45,763 nucleotides of DNA from Phenylobacterium sp. (GCF_016124325.1 NZ_WGNY01000051.1:1-45763), one strand, 5' to 3'; positions 30,693 to 39,790 are shown, numbered from the stretch's first letter. Numbers and translations are program-made. The notes: generated by a model not told the origin, from the sequence alone.

Positions 30693-31957
30693 GCACCGAG
30701 CCGAACGACATCGACGCGCCGCTGCTGCGCAATCGCGAGCCCCTGCGGCTGCACGTGCCGCAGCCGAAGCGCCGCCCGGGCGAGCCGCCCGACTTCAGCG
30801 ACTTCACGCCGCCCGAGGCGGGCTCGGTCCCCCGACCGGACGTGGCGGCGCCCGCCGAGGAGATGCGGCCCCTCGCGTTCGAGCTCATCCGGGTTCTCGA
30901 CAGTTCCGGCGAAGCCGTCGGCCCCTGGCGTCCTGACCTTCCCGCGGACCGGCTCGTGGCGGGGCTTCGGGCCATGCTGCGAACCCGCGCCTACGACGAG
31001 CGCATGTTCCGCGTGCAGCGGCAGGGGAAGAGCTCGTTCTACATGAAATGCACGGGCGAAGAGGCCGTGGCGGCCGCCGCGGCCATGGCGCTGGACGCCG
31101 AGGACATGTGCTTCCCGACCTACCGCCAGCAGGGCCTGCTGCTGACCCGCGGCTACCCCATGATGAAGATGATGTGCCAGGTGTTCTCCAATGCCGAGGA
31201 CCCGCTGAAGGGCCGGCAGATGCCGGTGTTCTACTCCTCCAAGGCGGCGGGCTTCTTCTCGATCTCCGGGAACCTGGGCACCCAGTTCAGCCAGGCGGTC
31301 GGCTGGGCGATGGGCTCGGCCTACAAGGGCGGCGACCGCATCGCCGCAGCCTGGATCGGCGAGGGATCAACCGCCGAAGGCGACTTCCACTACGCGATGA
31401 CCCTGGCCTCGGTGTACCGCGCGCCCGTGGTCCTGACTGTGGTCAACAACCAGTGGGCCATCTCGACCTTCCAGGGCATCGCAAACGGCGGCGAGGCGAC
31501 CTTCGCGGCGCGGGCGATCGGCTATGGCGTCCCGGCCCTTCGCGTGGACGGCAACGACTTCCTCGCCATCTACGCCGCGACGGCCTGGGCGGCCGAACGG
31601 GCGCGGAGCAACCTCGGCCCGACGCTCATCGAGCTGGTGACCTATCGGGCCGAGGGGCATTCGAGCAGCGACGATCCGTCGAAGTACCGGCCGGCCCACG
31701 AGGCCCGCGCCTGGCCTCTGGGCGATCCCATCGAGCGGCTCAAGGCCCACCTCATCGCCCTGGGCGCGTGGGACGAGGACCAGCACCTCGCCCTGCAGGC
31801 GGAAGCGGCCGAAGAGGTCGGCGTCGCGCTCAAGGCCGCCGAGGCGATCGGCGTGCTGGGCGCAGGGCGGCGTCCGAGCTCATCGACCATGTTCGAGGAC
31901 GTCTACAAGGACCAGCCCTGGCACCTGCGCCGCCAGCGCCAGGAGGCGGGCGTCTGA
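30689..31957 (+). CDS. bkdA1: Branched-chain 2-oxoacid dehydrogenase E1 alpha subunit
   Basis: A 422-residue thiamine-diphosphate subunit that decarboxylates the 2-oxo acids from valine, leucine and isoleucine. The TPP motif runs GEGSTAEGDFHYAMTLASVY to VVNNQWAIST (about residues 228-260). YRAEGHSSSDDPSKYR near 325 is the phosphorylation-loop region typical of BCKDH rather than pyruvate dehydrogenase. The FPTYRQQGLLLTRG block supports the call. ATG 30689 lies in the 4-bp overlap with the ACT-like gene. E1-beta follows after a single base. Confidence 0.95.
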   Translation: MSTEPNDIDAPLLRNREPLRLHVPQPKRRPGEPPDFSDFTPPEAGSVPRPDVAAPAEEMRPLAFELIRVLDSSGEAVGPWRPDLPADRLVAGLRAMLRTRAYDERMFRVQRQGKSSFYMKCTGEEAVAAAAAMALDAEDMCFPTYRQQGLLLTRGYPMMKMMCQVFSNAEDPLKGRQMPVFYSSKAAGFFSISGNLGTQFSQAVGWAMGSAYKGGDRIAAAWIGEGSTAEGDFHYAMTLASVYRAPVVLTVVNNQWAISTFQGIANGGEATFAARAIGYGVPALRVDGNDFLAIYAATAWAAERARSNLGPTLIELVTYRAEGHSSSDDPSKYRPAHEARAWPLGDPIERLKAHLIALGAWDEDQHLALQAEAAEEVGVALKAAEAIGVLGAGRRPSSSTMFEDVYKDQPWHLRRQRQEAGV

Positions 31958-31958
31958 C

Positions 31959-32972
31959 ATGGCGACGATGACCATGGTGCAGGCGCTGAACTCGGCGCTG
32001 GACGTGATGCTGGGCCGCGACCCCGACGTCCTCGTCTTCGGCGAAGACGTCGGCTACTTCGGCGGCGTGTTCCGGGTCACCGAAGGCCTGCAGCGCAAGC
32101 ACGGCCTCACCCGCTGCTTCGATACGCCGATCACCGAAGGCGGCATCCTGGCCGCCGCGGTCGGCATGGGCGCCTACGGCCTGCGGCCCGTCGTGGAGAT
32201 TCAGTTCGCCGACTACATCTATCCCGCGATCGACCAGCTGATCTCGGAGGCGGCCCGCCTCCGCTATCGCTCCGCCGCCGAGTTCACCGCGCCGCTGGTG
32301 GTCCGCACGCCCTACGGCGGCGGCATCTTCGGCGGCCAGACCCACAGCCAGAGCCCAGAGGGTCTGTTCACCCACGTGGCCGGCCTGAAGGTGGTCATCC
32401 CATCCACGCCCTACGACGCGAAAGGCCTGCTGGTCGCCGCGATCGAGGACGACGACCCGGTGCTCTTCCTGGAGCCGAAGCGCCTCTACAACGGCCCGTT
32501 CAGCGGACGGCACGACGAGCCGGTCCGCCCTTGGTCCGGACATCCCGCCGCCGAGACGCCCGAAGACTACTACCGGGTCCCGTTCGGCCAGGCGAACGTC
32601 GTGCGGGAGGGCTCCGCGGTCACGCTCCTGGCGTACGGCACCATGGTCCATGTGGCGCTGGCCGCGGCCGAGGACACGGGGATCGACGTCGAGGTCATCG
32701 ACCTGCGCACGCTCTGGCCGGTGGACATCGAGACCATCACGGCCTCGGTCTGCCGCACCGGCCGCTGCGTGATCGTGCACGAGGCGACGCGCACCAGCGG
32801 GTTCGGCGCCGAACTCTCGGCGCTGGTGCAGGAGAACTGCTTCTGGAGCCTGGAGGCGCCGATCGTGCGCGTGACGGGCTGGGACACGCCCTACCCGCAC
32901 GTCTTCGAGTGGGAATACTTCCCCGGGCCGAAGCGGATCGCTCAGGCGCTCCGAGACGTCGTGGAGGCCTGA
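31959..32972 (+). CDS. bkdA2: Branched-chain 2-oxoacid dehydrogenase E1 beta subunit
   Basis: A 337-residue partner of E1 alpha forming the alpha2beta2 decarboxylase. Family blocks are visible: MTMVQALNSALDVML at the N-terminus, VFGEDVGYFGGVFRVTEGL, then TPITEGGILAAAVGMGAYGLRPVVEIQFADYIYPA. The C-terminal half holds EVIDLRTLWPVDIETI and the TGWDTPYPHVFEW ending. The Glu of FGEDVG contacts the TPP aminopyrimidine. It starts 1 bp after bkdA1 and E2 begins 1 bp after its stop, so expression is stoichiometric. Confidence 0.95.
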   Translation: MATMTMVQALNSALDVMLGRDPDVLVFGEDVGYFGGVFRVTEGLQRKHGLTRCFDTPITEGGILAAAVGMGAYGLRPVVEIQFADYIYPAIDQLISEAARLRYRSAAEFTAPLVVRTPYGGGIFGGQTHSQSPEGLFTHVAGLKVVIPSTPYDAKGLLVAAIEDDDPVLFLEPKRLYNGPFSGRHDEPVRPWSGHPAAETPEDYYRVPFGQANVVREGSAVTLLAYGTMVHVALAAAEDTGIDVEVIDLRTLWPVDIETITASVCRTGRCVIVHEATRTSGFGAELSALVQENCFWSLEAPIVRVTGWDTPYPHVFEWEYFPGPKRIAQALRDVVEA

Positions 32973-32973
32973 C

Positions 32974-34245
32974 GTGGGACGCTACGTCTTCAAGCTGCCC
33001 GACGTCGGCGAAGGCGTCGCAGAGGCCGAAATCGTGGCCTGGCACGTCCAGGTCGGGGACCAGGTCGCCGAGGATGCGCCTTTGGTCGACGTCATGACCG
33101 ACAAGGCGACGGTCGAGATCACCAGCCCTGTTTCGGGCCGCGTCCTCGAAGTGTGCGGCGACGTCGGCGCCAACGCCGCGATCGGCTCCATCGTGACGGT
33201 GCTTGAGGTCGAGGGCGAGGGCCACGAGGACGCGGAGGCCCGCCCTGCGCCCGTCGCGACGCCGCCGCCGCCCTCCGCAGAGCCCGTCGCCGCATCCGCT
33301 CCGGCGGACGCCGGGCGCCCTGCGAGCAAGACCGCCGCGCCCGCTCCGCCCCGCGTGGCGCGCGCGCCGGGCATAAGGCCGCTCGCCTCCCCCGCCGTGC
33401 GCCGGCGGGCGCTGGAGTTGGGGGTCCCGCTCCAGTTCGTTCCCGCATCCGGCCCCGCCGGACGCATCACGCTGCACGACCTCGCGGCCTACGCCGCCGA
33501 TCCCACGCCTGCGTCCACCGCGCCGGCCGGCCTCGCGCGCCGCAGCGGCGCCGAGGTGGTCAAGGTGATCGGCCTGCGCCGCCGGATCGCCGAGCGGATG
33601 AGCGAGGCCAAGCGGCGCATTCCGCACTTCTCGTACATCGAGGAGGTCGACGTGACCGAGCTGGAACGCCTCCGGACGCTGCTGAACGCGGAGCACCCCG
33701 ACCGGCCGAAGCTGACGGTCCTGCCCTTCATCGTGCGTGCGCTCACGCGGACGCTGCCGGCGTTCCCGCAGATCAACGCCACGTTCGACGACGAGGCCGG
33801 CGAAGTCACCCGGCACGGGCCTGTCCACGTCGGGATCGCGACCCAGACGCCGGGCGGCCTGGTCGTCCCCGTGCTGCGCCATGCCGAGACGCTCGATCTC
33901 TGGGCCGCGGCCGCCGAGATCGCTCGGCTGGCGAAAGGCGCGCGGGACGGCGCGGCGTCGCGCGACGAACTCACCGGTTCCACCATCACCCTCACCAGCC
34001 TGGGCCCGCTCGGCGGGCTCGCCACGACCCCGGTCATCAACCGGCCGGAGGTGGGGATCGTCGGTCCCAACCGGATCGTCGAGCGGCCCGTCGTCGTCGA
34101 TGGCGCGATCGTCGTCCGCAAGATGATGAACCTGTCCTCCTCGTTCGATCACCGCGTGGTCGACGGCTGGGACGCCGCCGAATTCGTCCAGCGGCTGAAG
34201 AAGTTGCTGGAGGCGCCCGCCCTGCTGTTCGTGGAGCAACCGTGA
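32974..34245 (+). CDS. bkdB: Branched-chain 2-oxoacid dehydrogenase E2 (dihydrolipoyl transacylase)
   Basis: A 423-residue core subunit. The single lipoyl domain covers about 1-80, with lipoyl-lysine Lys44 in VMTDKATVEI. An Ala/Pro-rich linker follows, then the E1/E3-binding domain (ASPAVRRRALELGVPLQFVP) near 130-165. The catalytic acyltransferase domain covers about 190-423 with His/Asp in SSSFDHRVVDGWDA near 390. RRRIAERMSEAKRRIPHFSYIEEVDVTE is typical of the branched-chain rather than pyruvate type. The start is GTG 32974, and the gene overlaps the E3 gene by 4 bp. Confidence 0.95.
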   Translation: MGRYVFKLPDVGEGVAEAEIVAWHVQVGDQVAEDAPLVDVMTDKATVEITSPVSGRVLEVCGDVGANAAIGSIVTVLEVEGEGHEDAEARPAPVATPPPPSAEPVAASAPADAGRPASKTAAPAPPRVARAPGIRPLASPAVRRRALELGVPLQFVPASGPAGRITLHDLAAYAADPTPASTAPAGLARRSGAEVVKVIGLRRRIAERMSEAKRRIPHFSYIEEVDVTELERLRTLLNAEHPDRPKLTVLPFIVRALTRTLPAFPQINATFDDEAGEVTRHGPVHVGIATQTPGGLVVPVLRHAETLDLWAAAAEIARLAKGARDGAASRDELTGSTITLTSLGPLGGLATTPVINRPEVGIVGPNRIVERPVVVDGAIVVRKMMNLSSSFDHRVVDGWDAAEFVQRLKKLLEAPALLFVEQP

Positions 34246-35630
34246 CGACGCGTACGACGACCCGGGTTCTGGTGGTAGGCGGCGGTCCCGGCGGCTACGT
34301 CGCCGCCATCCGCGCGGCCCAGCTGGGCCTTGAAACGACGCTGGTGGAGGCCGACCGCCTGGGCGGCGCCTGCCTCATCCGGGGTTGCATCCCCTCCAAG
34401 GCGATCATCCACGCGGCCGAGATCTACGCCCAGATCTGCGCCGCGCAGGCTGGCGGGCATCTCGGGATCCGGGTGACGGGCGACGTGGCGCTCGACTTCG
34501 GCGGGACGCGAGCCTGGAAGGACGGCATCATCGACCGGCTGAGCGATGGCGTCGGCGCCCTGCTGCGCCGGGCCAACGTCAAGGTCTTGCACGGCTGGGC
34601 GGTCTTCCAGGACGCCAAGACCTGCCGGGTGACTCTGTCCGACGGGGGGACCATCGAGATCCAGGCGCAGGACGTGGTGCTGGCCACGGGCTCCGAAGCC
34701 GTCGCATTGCCGGGTTTGCCCTTCGGGGGCGACATCCTCTCGTCGACGGAGGCCTTGTCGCTGGCCGCACCTCCGGAGCGGCTGGCGATTGTCGGGGCCG
34801 GCTACATCGGGCTCGAACTGGGCCTGGCGTTCGCCAAGCTCGGCTCCGGGGTCACGATCGTCGAGGCGGCCGACCGCATCCTGCCCCAGTACGACGCGGC
34901 GCTCACGGCGCCGGTGACCAAGGCGATCGGCCGGCGCCGCATAGACGTACATACGGGCGCCCGGGCCGAACGGTTCGAAGGTGGCCAGCTCCGGGTCCGC
35001 CAGCACGAGGGTGGAGAGCTCGCCATCCCCGCCGACAAGGTGCTGGTGACCGTCGGCCGGCGCGCGCGCCTCGACGGCTGGGGGCTGGATGCGATGGGGG
35101 TCGACACCGAGCGCGGCGTCGTGCGCGTCGACGACCGCTGCGCGACCTCGATGGCGGGCGTATGGGCCATCGGCGACCTCACGGGCGAACCGATGCTCGC
35201 GCACCGCGCGTCGGCGCAGGGCGAGATGGTCGCCGAGCTCATCGCCGGGCGGAAGCGTCGCTTCGACGCGACGGCCATCCCGGCGGTCTGCTTCACCGAT
35301 CCGGAGATCGTCACCGTGGGCGCCGCACCCGGCGCGGCGGGCACGACCACCGCCGTCTTCCCGCTCAGCGCCAACGGCCGCGCCATGACCCTGGAGGGCG
35401 AGACCGACGGCGGCTTCGTGCGGATCGTGGCGAGCGCACAGGACCAGCGCATCGTGGGGTTCGCAGCAGTGGGGCGTCAGGTCTCGGAGCTGTCCGGCGA
35501 GATGTGCGCCCTGATCGAGATGGGCGCCGTGCTGGAAGACGCCGCCGCGATCATCCACGCCCATCCGACCCAGTCGGAGAGCCTCGGCGAAGCGGCGCTG
35601 CGGGCCCTGGGACACGCGCTGCACATCTGA
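34242..35630 (+). CDS. lpdV: Dihydrolipoyl dehydrogenase (E3) of the branched-chain complex
   Basis: A 462-residue flavoprotein reoxidising dihydrolipoamide with NAD+. The FAD loop is VVGGGPGGYVAAIRAAQLG near residues 11-29, and the redox disulfide Cys44-x4-Cys49 lies in GGACLIRGCIPSK. The NAD loop is IVGAGYIGLELGLAFAKLG near 185. The C-terminal active-site base is in HAHPTQSESLGEAAL near 440-454. The operon position marks it as the bkd-specific E3 rather than a shared housekeeping copy. GTG 34242 overlaps the E2 stop. Confidence 0.94.
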   Translation: MTTRTTTRVLVVGGGPGGYVAAIRAAQLGLETTLVEADRLGGACLIRGCIPSKAIIHAAEIYAQICAAQAGGHLGIRVTGDVALDFGGTRAWKDGIIDRLSDGVGALLRRANVKVLHGWAVFQDAKTCRVTLSDGGTIEIQAQDVVLATGSEAVALPGLPFGGDILSSTEALSLAAPPERLAIVGAGYIGLELGLAFAKLGSGVTIVEAADRILPQYDAALTAPVTKAIGRRRIDVHTGARAERFEGGQLRVRQHEGGELAIPADKVLVTVGRRARLDGWGLDAMGVDTERGVVRVDDRCATSMAGVWAIGDLTGEPMLAHRASAQGEMVAELIAGRKRRFDATAIPAVCFTDPEIVTVGAAPGAAGTTTAVFPLSANGRAMTLEGETDGGFVRIVASAQDQRIVGFAAVGRQVSELSGEMCALIEMGAVLEDAAAIIHAHPTQSESLGEAALRALGHALHI

Positions 35631-35660
35631 GACGGCGAGGCCGCCGCACCGAGGGGAATC

Positions 35661-36647
35661 ATGAAGATTGACGGTTTTCTGCTTTCCATCGCGGCCGCCG
35701 TCGCGCTGGCGCTGGCCGCACCGGGGATCGGGGCGAGCACATCGGCGATCCCGTTCGGCGCCATAGCGGCGGCGGGGATCTCGCTGGTGTTCCTACTGCA
35801 CGGCGCCAACCTGTCGCGCGAGGCGCTGCGCGACGGGGCCGTGAACTGGCGCCTGCATCTCTTCGTCCAGTCGGCCACGTTCATCTTCTTCCCCGCGACC
35901 GGCGCAGCCATCTACTTCGCGACAGACGGCTGGCTCCCAGACGCCGTGCGCCTCGGCTTCTTCTATCTGGGCGCGCTTTCCTCGACGATCTCCTCGGCGG
36001 TGGCGACTGTGGCGATCGCGCGCGGCAACATTCCGGCCGCGATCTTCAACGCGACCCTGTCAGGCCTCATCGGGATGGTGGTGACCCCGGTGCTGATGGG
36101 CCTCGTGCAGGCGGGCGCGGGCCAGCTGTCCCTGCTCGACGCGATCCTGGACATCGCCGGGAAGCTGCTCTTGCCGTTCGTGATCGGGCATGCGCTGAGA
36201 CCCTGGCTGGGCGAGACGATCGCGCGTCACAAGGCGTGGGTGACGCGGCTCGATCGCGGCGTGATCGTCCTCATCGTCTACACGGCCTTCTGCAATTCCA
36301 CGCAGGCCGGCGTCTGGTCGAGTTTCGGGCCCATCGTGCTGCTGACGGTCGGCGTGCTCGTGGCTGTGTGGCTGGGTGCGGTCATCCTCGTCACGACGTT
36401 GGGAAGCCGACATCTCGGATTCCCGGTGGACGATGAAGTGACCGCCGTCATCTGCGGTTCGCAGAAGAGCCTGGCCAACGGGGCGCCGATCGCGAAAGTG
36501 CTGTTCGGCGCCAGTCCGACGCTTGGCGCCGTCCTCCTCCCGCTGATGCTGTATCATCCCCTTCAACTGATCGTCTGCTCGGCGCTTGCCCGCGGATACG
36601 CGGCGCGCGGGGCGGACCGCGAGGGTGGGCGATCCATCCAGGCGTGA
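35661..36647 (+). CDS. Bile-acid:sodium symporter-family transporter (SBF-like)
   Basis: A 328-residue inner-membrane protein with about 10 hydrophobic segments. LHGANLSREAL near residue 50, the SSTISSAVATVAIARGN stretch near 118 and CGSQKSLANGAPIAK near 268 are diagnostic of the SBF-like (YfeH) branch. Relatives carry organic anions with Na+; none is known to me to serve branched-chain acids. It begins 30 bp after the E3 gene with a GAGGGGAATC Shine-Dalgarno, so it is probably the last gene of the bkd operon. Movement of a branched-chain oxo or short-chain acid is suggested by context only. Confidence 0.88.
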   Translation: MKIDGFLLSIAAAVALALAAPGIGASTSAIPFGAIAAAGISLVFLLHGANLSREALRDGAVNWRLHLFVQSATFIFFPATGAAIYFATDGWLPDAVRLGFFYLGALSSTISSAVATVAIARGNIPAAIFNATLSGLIGMVVTPVLMGLVQAGAGQLSLLDAILDIAGKLLLPFVIGHALRPWLGETIARHKAWVTRLDRGVIVLIVYTAFCNSTQAGVWSSFGPIVLLTVGVLVAVWLGAVILVTTLGSRHLGFPVDDEVTAVICGSQKSLANGAPIAKVLFGASPTLGAVLLPLMLYHPLQLIVCSALARGYAARGADREGGRSIQA

Positions 36648-36686
36648 CGACACGCGCCGCGCAAGTCCGGATGGCGGGCGTCACCC

Positions 36687-38309
36687 TCAGGGATGCAGCC
36701 CCGGCGCCTCCTGGCCCGTGCGGGCGACATATTCCGTATAGCCGCCGCCGTACTGGTGGACGCCCTCCGAAGTCAGCTCCAGGACGCGGTTCGACAGCGC
36801 CGCCAGGAAATGGCGGTCGTGCGAGACGAAGAGCATCGTGCCCTCGAAGTCGGCGAGCGCCGCGACCAGCATCTCCTTGGTCGCCATGTCGAGGTGGTTG
36901 GTCGGCTCGTCGAGGACCAGCAGGTTCGGCGGATCGAACAGCATCTTGGCCATCACCAGGCGCGCCTTCTCGCCGCCGGAGAGCACGCGGCACGGCTTCT
37001 CGACGTCATCGCCGGAGAAGCCGAAGCACCCCGCCAGGGTGCGCAGCACGCCCTGGCCCGCCTGGGGGAACGACCCGTCCAGGGATTCGAAGACCGTCTC
37101 CTCGCCGTCCAGCAGGTCCATGGCGTGCTGGGCGAAATAGCCCATCCGGACGCTGGCCCCGAGGCTGACCACGCCCTGGTCGGGCGTCGTGGCGCCGGCC
37201 ACCAGCTTCAGCAGGGTCGACTTGCCGGCGCCGTTGGCGCCGAGGACGCACCAGCGTTCCTTCCGGCGCACCAGGAAGTCGAGGCCTTGGTAGATCGGCT
37301 GGGCGCCGTAGCCCTTGTGGACGCCCTTCAGGCTGATCACGTCGTCGCCCGAACGCGGCGGGCTGCGGAACTCGAACTGGACCGTCTGGCGGCGTCGCGG
37401 CGCCTCGACCCGTTCGATCTTGTCCAGCTTCTTCACCCGGCTCTGCACCTGGGCGGCGTGGCTGGCGCGGGCCTTGAACCGCTCGATGAACTTGATCTCC
37501 TTGGCCAGCATCGCCTGCTGGCGCTCGTACTGCGCCTGCCGTTGCTGCTCGCTCAGCGCGCGCTGCTGGTCGTAGAAGTCGAGATCGCCCGAATAGGTGA
37601 TGAGCGAACCGGCGTCGATCTCCACCACCTTGCCGATGATGCGGTTCATGAACGCGCGGTCGTGCGACGTCATCAGCAGCGCGCCGTCGTAGGTCTTCAG
37701 GAAGGCCTCGAGCCAGATCAGGCTTTCCAGGTCGAGGTGGTTGCTGGGCTCGTCCAGCAGCATGGCGTCGGGCCGCATCAGGAGGATGCGCGCCAGCGCC
37801 ACCCGCATCTTCCAGCCGCCGGACAGCAGGCCCACGTCGCCGTCCATGCGCTCCTGGCTGAAGCTCAGGCCGGCCAGCACCTCGCGGGCGCGAGCCTCCA
37901 GCGCATAGCCGTCCAGTTCCTCGAAGCGATGCTGCACGTCGCCATAGCGTTCCATGATGGCGTCCAGTTCGTCGGCCTGGTCCGGGTCGACCATCGCCGC
38001 CTCGAGCCTGGACAGCTCGGCGGCCAGCGCGCTGACGGGCCCCACGCCATCCATCACCGCGGCGACGGCGCTCTGGCCCGACATCTCGCCGACATCCTGG
38101 CTGAAGTAGCCGATCGTCGTTCCGGGATCGATCGCGACGACCCCGTCGTCGGGTTGCTCTTGTCCCGTGATCATGCGGAACAGCGTCGTCTTGCCGGCGC
38201 CGTTCGGGCCGACGAGCCCGACCTTTTCGCCCTTCTGGACGCCCATCGAGGCGTCGATGAACAGGATCTGGTGGCCGTTCTGCTTGGAGATGTTGTCGAG
38301 GCGGATCAT
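36687..38309 (-). CDS. ABC-F family ATPase (YbiT-like)
   Basis: A soluble tandem ABC ATPase of about 540 aa acting on the ribosome rather than as a transporter. First cassette: Walker A GPNGAGKTTLF, signature LSGGWKMRVALAR, Walker B AMLLDEPSNHLD. The linker is a charged coiled coil (LSEQQRQAQYERQQAMLAKE). Second cassette: GANGAGKSTLLK, LSGGEKARLVMAK, LVLDEPTNHLD. There are no membrane segments. ATG 38309 matches the family start MIRLDNISK; the 32 extra in-frame residues upstream are Pro/Gly-rich and unlikely. It converges on the SBF-like gene with a 39-bp gap. The 180 bp upstream to nrsF shows nothing clear. Confidence 0.92.
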   Translation of the reverse strand: MIRLDNISKQNGHQILFIDASMGVQKGEKVGLVGPNGAGKTTLFRMITGQEQPDDGVVAIDPGTTIGYFSQDVGEMSGQSAVAAVMDGVGPVSALAAELSRLEAAMVDPDQADELDAIMERYGDVQHRFEELDGYALEARAREVLAGLSFSQERMDGDVGLLSGGWKMRVALARILLMRPDAMLLDEPSNHLDLESLIWLEAFLKTYDGALLMTSHDRAFMNRIIGKVVEIDAGSLITYSGDLDFYDQQRALSEQQRQAQYERQQAMLAKEIKFIERFKARASHAAQVQSRVKKLDKIERVEAPRRRQTVQFEFRSPPRSGDDVISLKGVHKGYGAQPIYQGLDFLVRRKERWCVLGANGAGKSTLLKLVAGATTPDQGVVSLGASVRMGYFAQHAMDLLDGEETVFESLDGSFPQAGQGVLRTLAGCFGFSGDDVEKPCRVLSGGEKARLVMAKMLFDPPNLLVLDEPTNHLDMATKEMLVAALADFEGTMLFVSHDRHFLAALSNRVLELTSEGVHQYGGGYTEYVARTGQEAPGLHP

Positions 38310-38489
38310 CGGGCGGTCTGCTAGCTCGGCCGCCGGGAGAAGACCACCCTCAGCCGAAGGGCCGTTCGTCGCGGGCCCGCCTGGCCCGCCTTGGCGAAAC
38401 GACATTTGTCGGGCGGCGGCGGCATTCGCCGGGAGCGCCCCTGCCGGCGGACGGAGCTCAGGACGCCGGGGCCCGGACCTGTCCGGCCC

Positions 38490-39134
38490 CTAGCGCCAGC
38501 GCAGCGCCCAGGGACCGACCAGGGCGCCGACCGCGGCGCTCAGCGCCATGCCCAGCGAATACCAGGTGGCCAGGAACGCCATCGAGGTCTCGGTGCAGTG
38601 CAGCCCGTAGATCGCCGCGGCGACGCCGCCCGCGAACAGGCCGGCCGCCGCGCCCGCCATCCGCAGGCGTGTCGGCGCGAACCGCCGCACGGCCAGCAGC
38701 GCCAGCGCCAGGGTCGGGGCCGAGAGCGTCAGGATGTAGATCGGGCAGCGCCTCCACGATCCGCCCAGCCACATCGCCATCCGGTCGGCCGGCGGGGCCA
38801 TCGCCATCCGTCCGAGGCCCAGCAGGAGCACGAACGCCAGGGCGGCGATGGCCAGGGTCAGGCCGGGCCGCGGCGACCCGGCCGGCCGCGCCAGACGTTC
38901 GGCGCACCAGAAGCCGGCCGCGGCCAGGACGACGGCGTAGCCGGCCTTCATCCAGAACATCATGCCGCCCGCCGCCTCGGCGAGGTCGGGCCGCAGGCCC
39001 AGCCACACGAACACGAGGGCGAGGGCGACCGCGCCGCCGGCCGCCGCCGTAGCGGCGATGCCGAGCCGCACCGCCCCCGGCCGCACGGGCGCGAGGTCGG
39101 CGACCAGGCTCTCGATCAGGTCATCCGTCTTCAC
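38490..39134 (-). CDS. nrsF: Anti-sigma factor NrsF (DUF1109)
   Basis: A 214-residue inner-membrane protein with six predicted hydrophobic segments and a cytoplasmic N-terminus (MKTDDLIESLVADLAPVRPG) that holds the sigma factor. Two cysteines lie in the positions conserved in the family: Cys130 (WRRCPIYI) and Cys180 (GLHCTETSMAF). In Caulobacter NrsF, such cysteines mediate response to heavy-metal or oxidant stress (family knowledge). GTG 39134 overlaps the 3' end of sigF by 14 bp, so sigma and anti-sigma are made together. Confidence 0.92.
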   Translation of the reverse strand: MKTDDLIESLVADLAPVRPGAVRLGIAATAAAGGAVALALVFVWLGLRPDLAEAAGGMMFWMKAGYAVVLAAAGFWCAERLARPAGSPRPGLTLAIAALAFVLLLGLGRMAMAPPADRMAMWLGGSWRRCPIYILTLSAPTLALALLAVRRFAPTRLRMAGAAAGLFAGGVAAAIYGLHCTETSMAFLATWYSLGMALSAAVGALVGPWALRWR

Positions 39135-39672
39135 GCTCGCGCATCCTTGCGGTGAGGGCGGCCATCGCCCGGTGCAGCGAAACCTTGGCCGCGCCCTCGG
39201 TCATCCCGGCGCGCGCGCCGGCCTCGGCGAGGCTCAGCCCCTCGATCTTCACGTCGCGGATCAGCCGCTGCTGGCGCTCGGGCAGGTGGCCCAGCACGCG
39301 CTCCAGATCGAGCCGCGCTTCCGCCGAGCCGTCGGGCGGCGCCCAGAGGCTGTCCTCGAAGGTTTCCAGCGGCACGTGGACGCGGATCCGCCGACGGCGC
39401 CAGAAGTCGATCAGCTTGTAGCGCGCGACCGCGTGGGCCCAGGCCGTGAACGGCTGGGCGGCGTCGTAGGTGACGCGACGACGGTGGATGGCGAGCAGCG
39501 TCTCCTGCACCAGATCCTCGATGTCGGCGGCGTGGGCGGGGCCCAGCCGGCGGGCGAAAAAGACGGACAGGCGGCGCGACAGCTCGCCGAGCAGCTCGCG
39601 CCAGGCGGCGGCGTCGCCGTCCTGGGCCCGCCGCATCAGCGCTCTCAGCCGCAGCTCGAGATCGGCTGTCAC
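39121..39672 (-). CDS. sigF: ECF sigma factor SigF
   Basis: A 183-residue extracytoplasmic-function sigma factor. Region 2 spans about residues 20-95 (DIEDLVQETLLAIHRRR, then AWAHAVARYKLIDFWRRRR) and region 4 about 120-175 (LPERQQRLIRDVKIEGLSLAEAGARAGMTEGAAKVSLHRAM). Start GTG 39672 lies 20 nt beyond the -10 of a promoter that matches the one facing bufA, indicating self-activation. It is paired with nrsF downstream and divergent from the bufferin operon, the Caulobacter SigF arrangement. Confidence 0.92.
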   Translation of the reverse strand: MTADLELRLRALMRRAQDGDAAAWRELLGELSRRLSVFFARRLGPAHAADIEDLVQETLLAIHRRRVTYDAAQPFTAWAHAVARYKLIDFWRRRRIRVHVPLETFEDSLWAPPDGSAEARLDLERVLGHLPERQQRLIRDVKIEGLSLAEAGARAGMTEGAAKVSLHRAMAALTARMREREDG

Positions 39673-39691
39673 GTCTCGTCCGTCCCTTTAG

Positions 39692-39717
39692 TTCGCCGGC
39701 GCGCGCACGAAGGTTAC
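39692..39717 (-). promoter_or_regulatory. SigF-type promoter of sigF-nrsF
   Basis: On the minus strand GTAACC (complement of 39712-39717) is followed after 16 nt by CGAA (complement of 39692-39695). Both boxes and the spacing equal those of the divergent bufA promoter. They match the SigF promoter pattern I recall from Caulobacter. The leader to the start codon would be very short. Confidence 0.72.
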
Positions 39718-39764
39718 GCGGGCGCCCGACGAAAAGCTCGAAGGCGAAAAATTCCGGGGCGTAT

Positions 39765-39790
39765 GTAACCTGCGCCGGACAGCCTGCGAA
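39765..39790 (+). promoter_or_regulatory. SigF-type promoter of the bufferin operon
   Basis: GTAACC (39765-39770), 16-nt spacer, CGAA (39787-39790), 53 bp before the bufA ATG. It is identical in both boxes and spacing to the promoter driving sigF in the other direction. The chance of both arising at random within 100 bp is small. Confidence 0.75.

Noticed and set aside
36648..36686. Possible terminator in the gap between the SBF-like and ABC-F genes
   Set aside because: Only a 6-bp match with a long loop is present, too weak to call.
36693..38324. A 543-codon plus-strand frame opposite the ABC-F gene
   Set aside because: The minus strand shows both Walker and signature motifs of two ABC cassettes. 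The plus frame has no family features.
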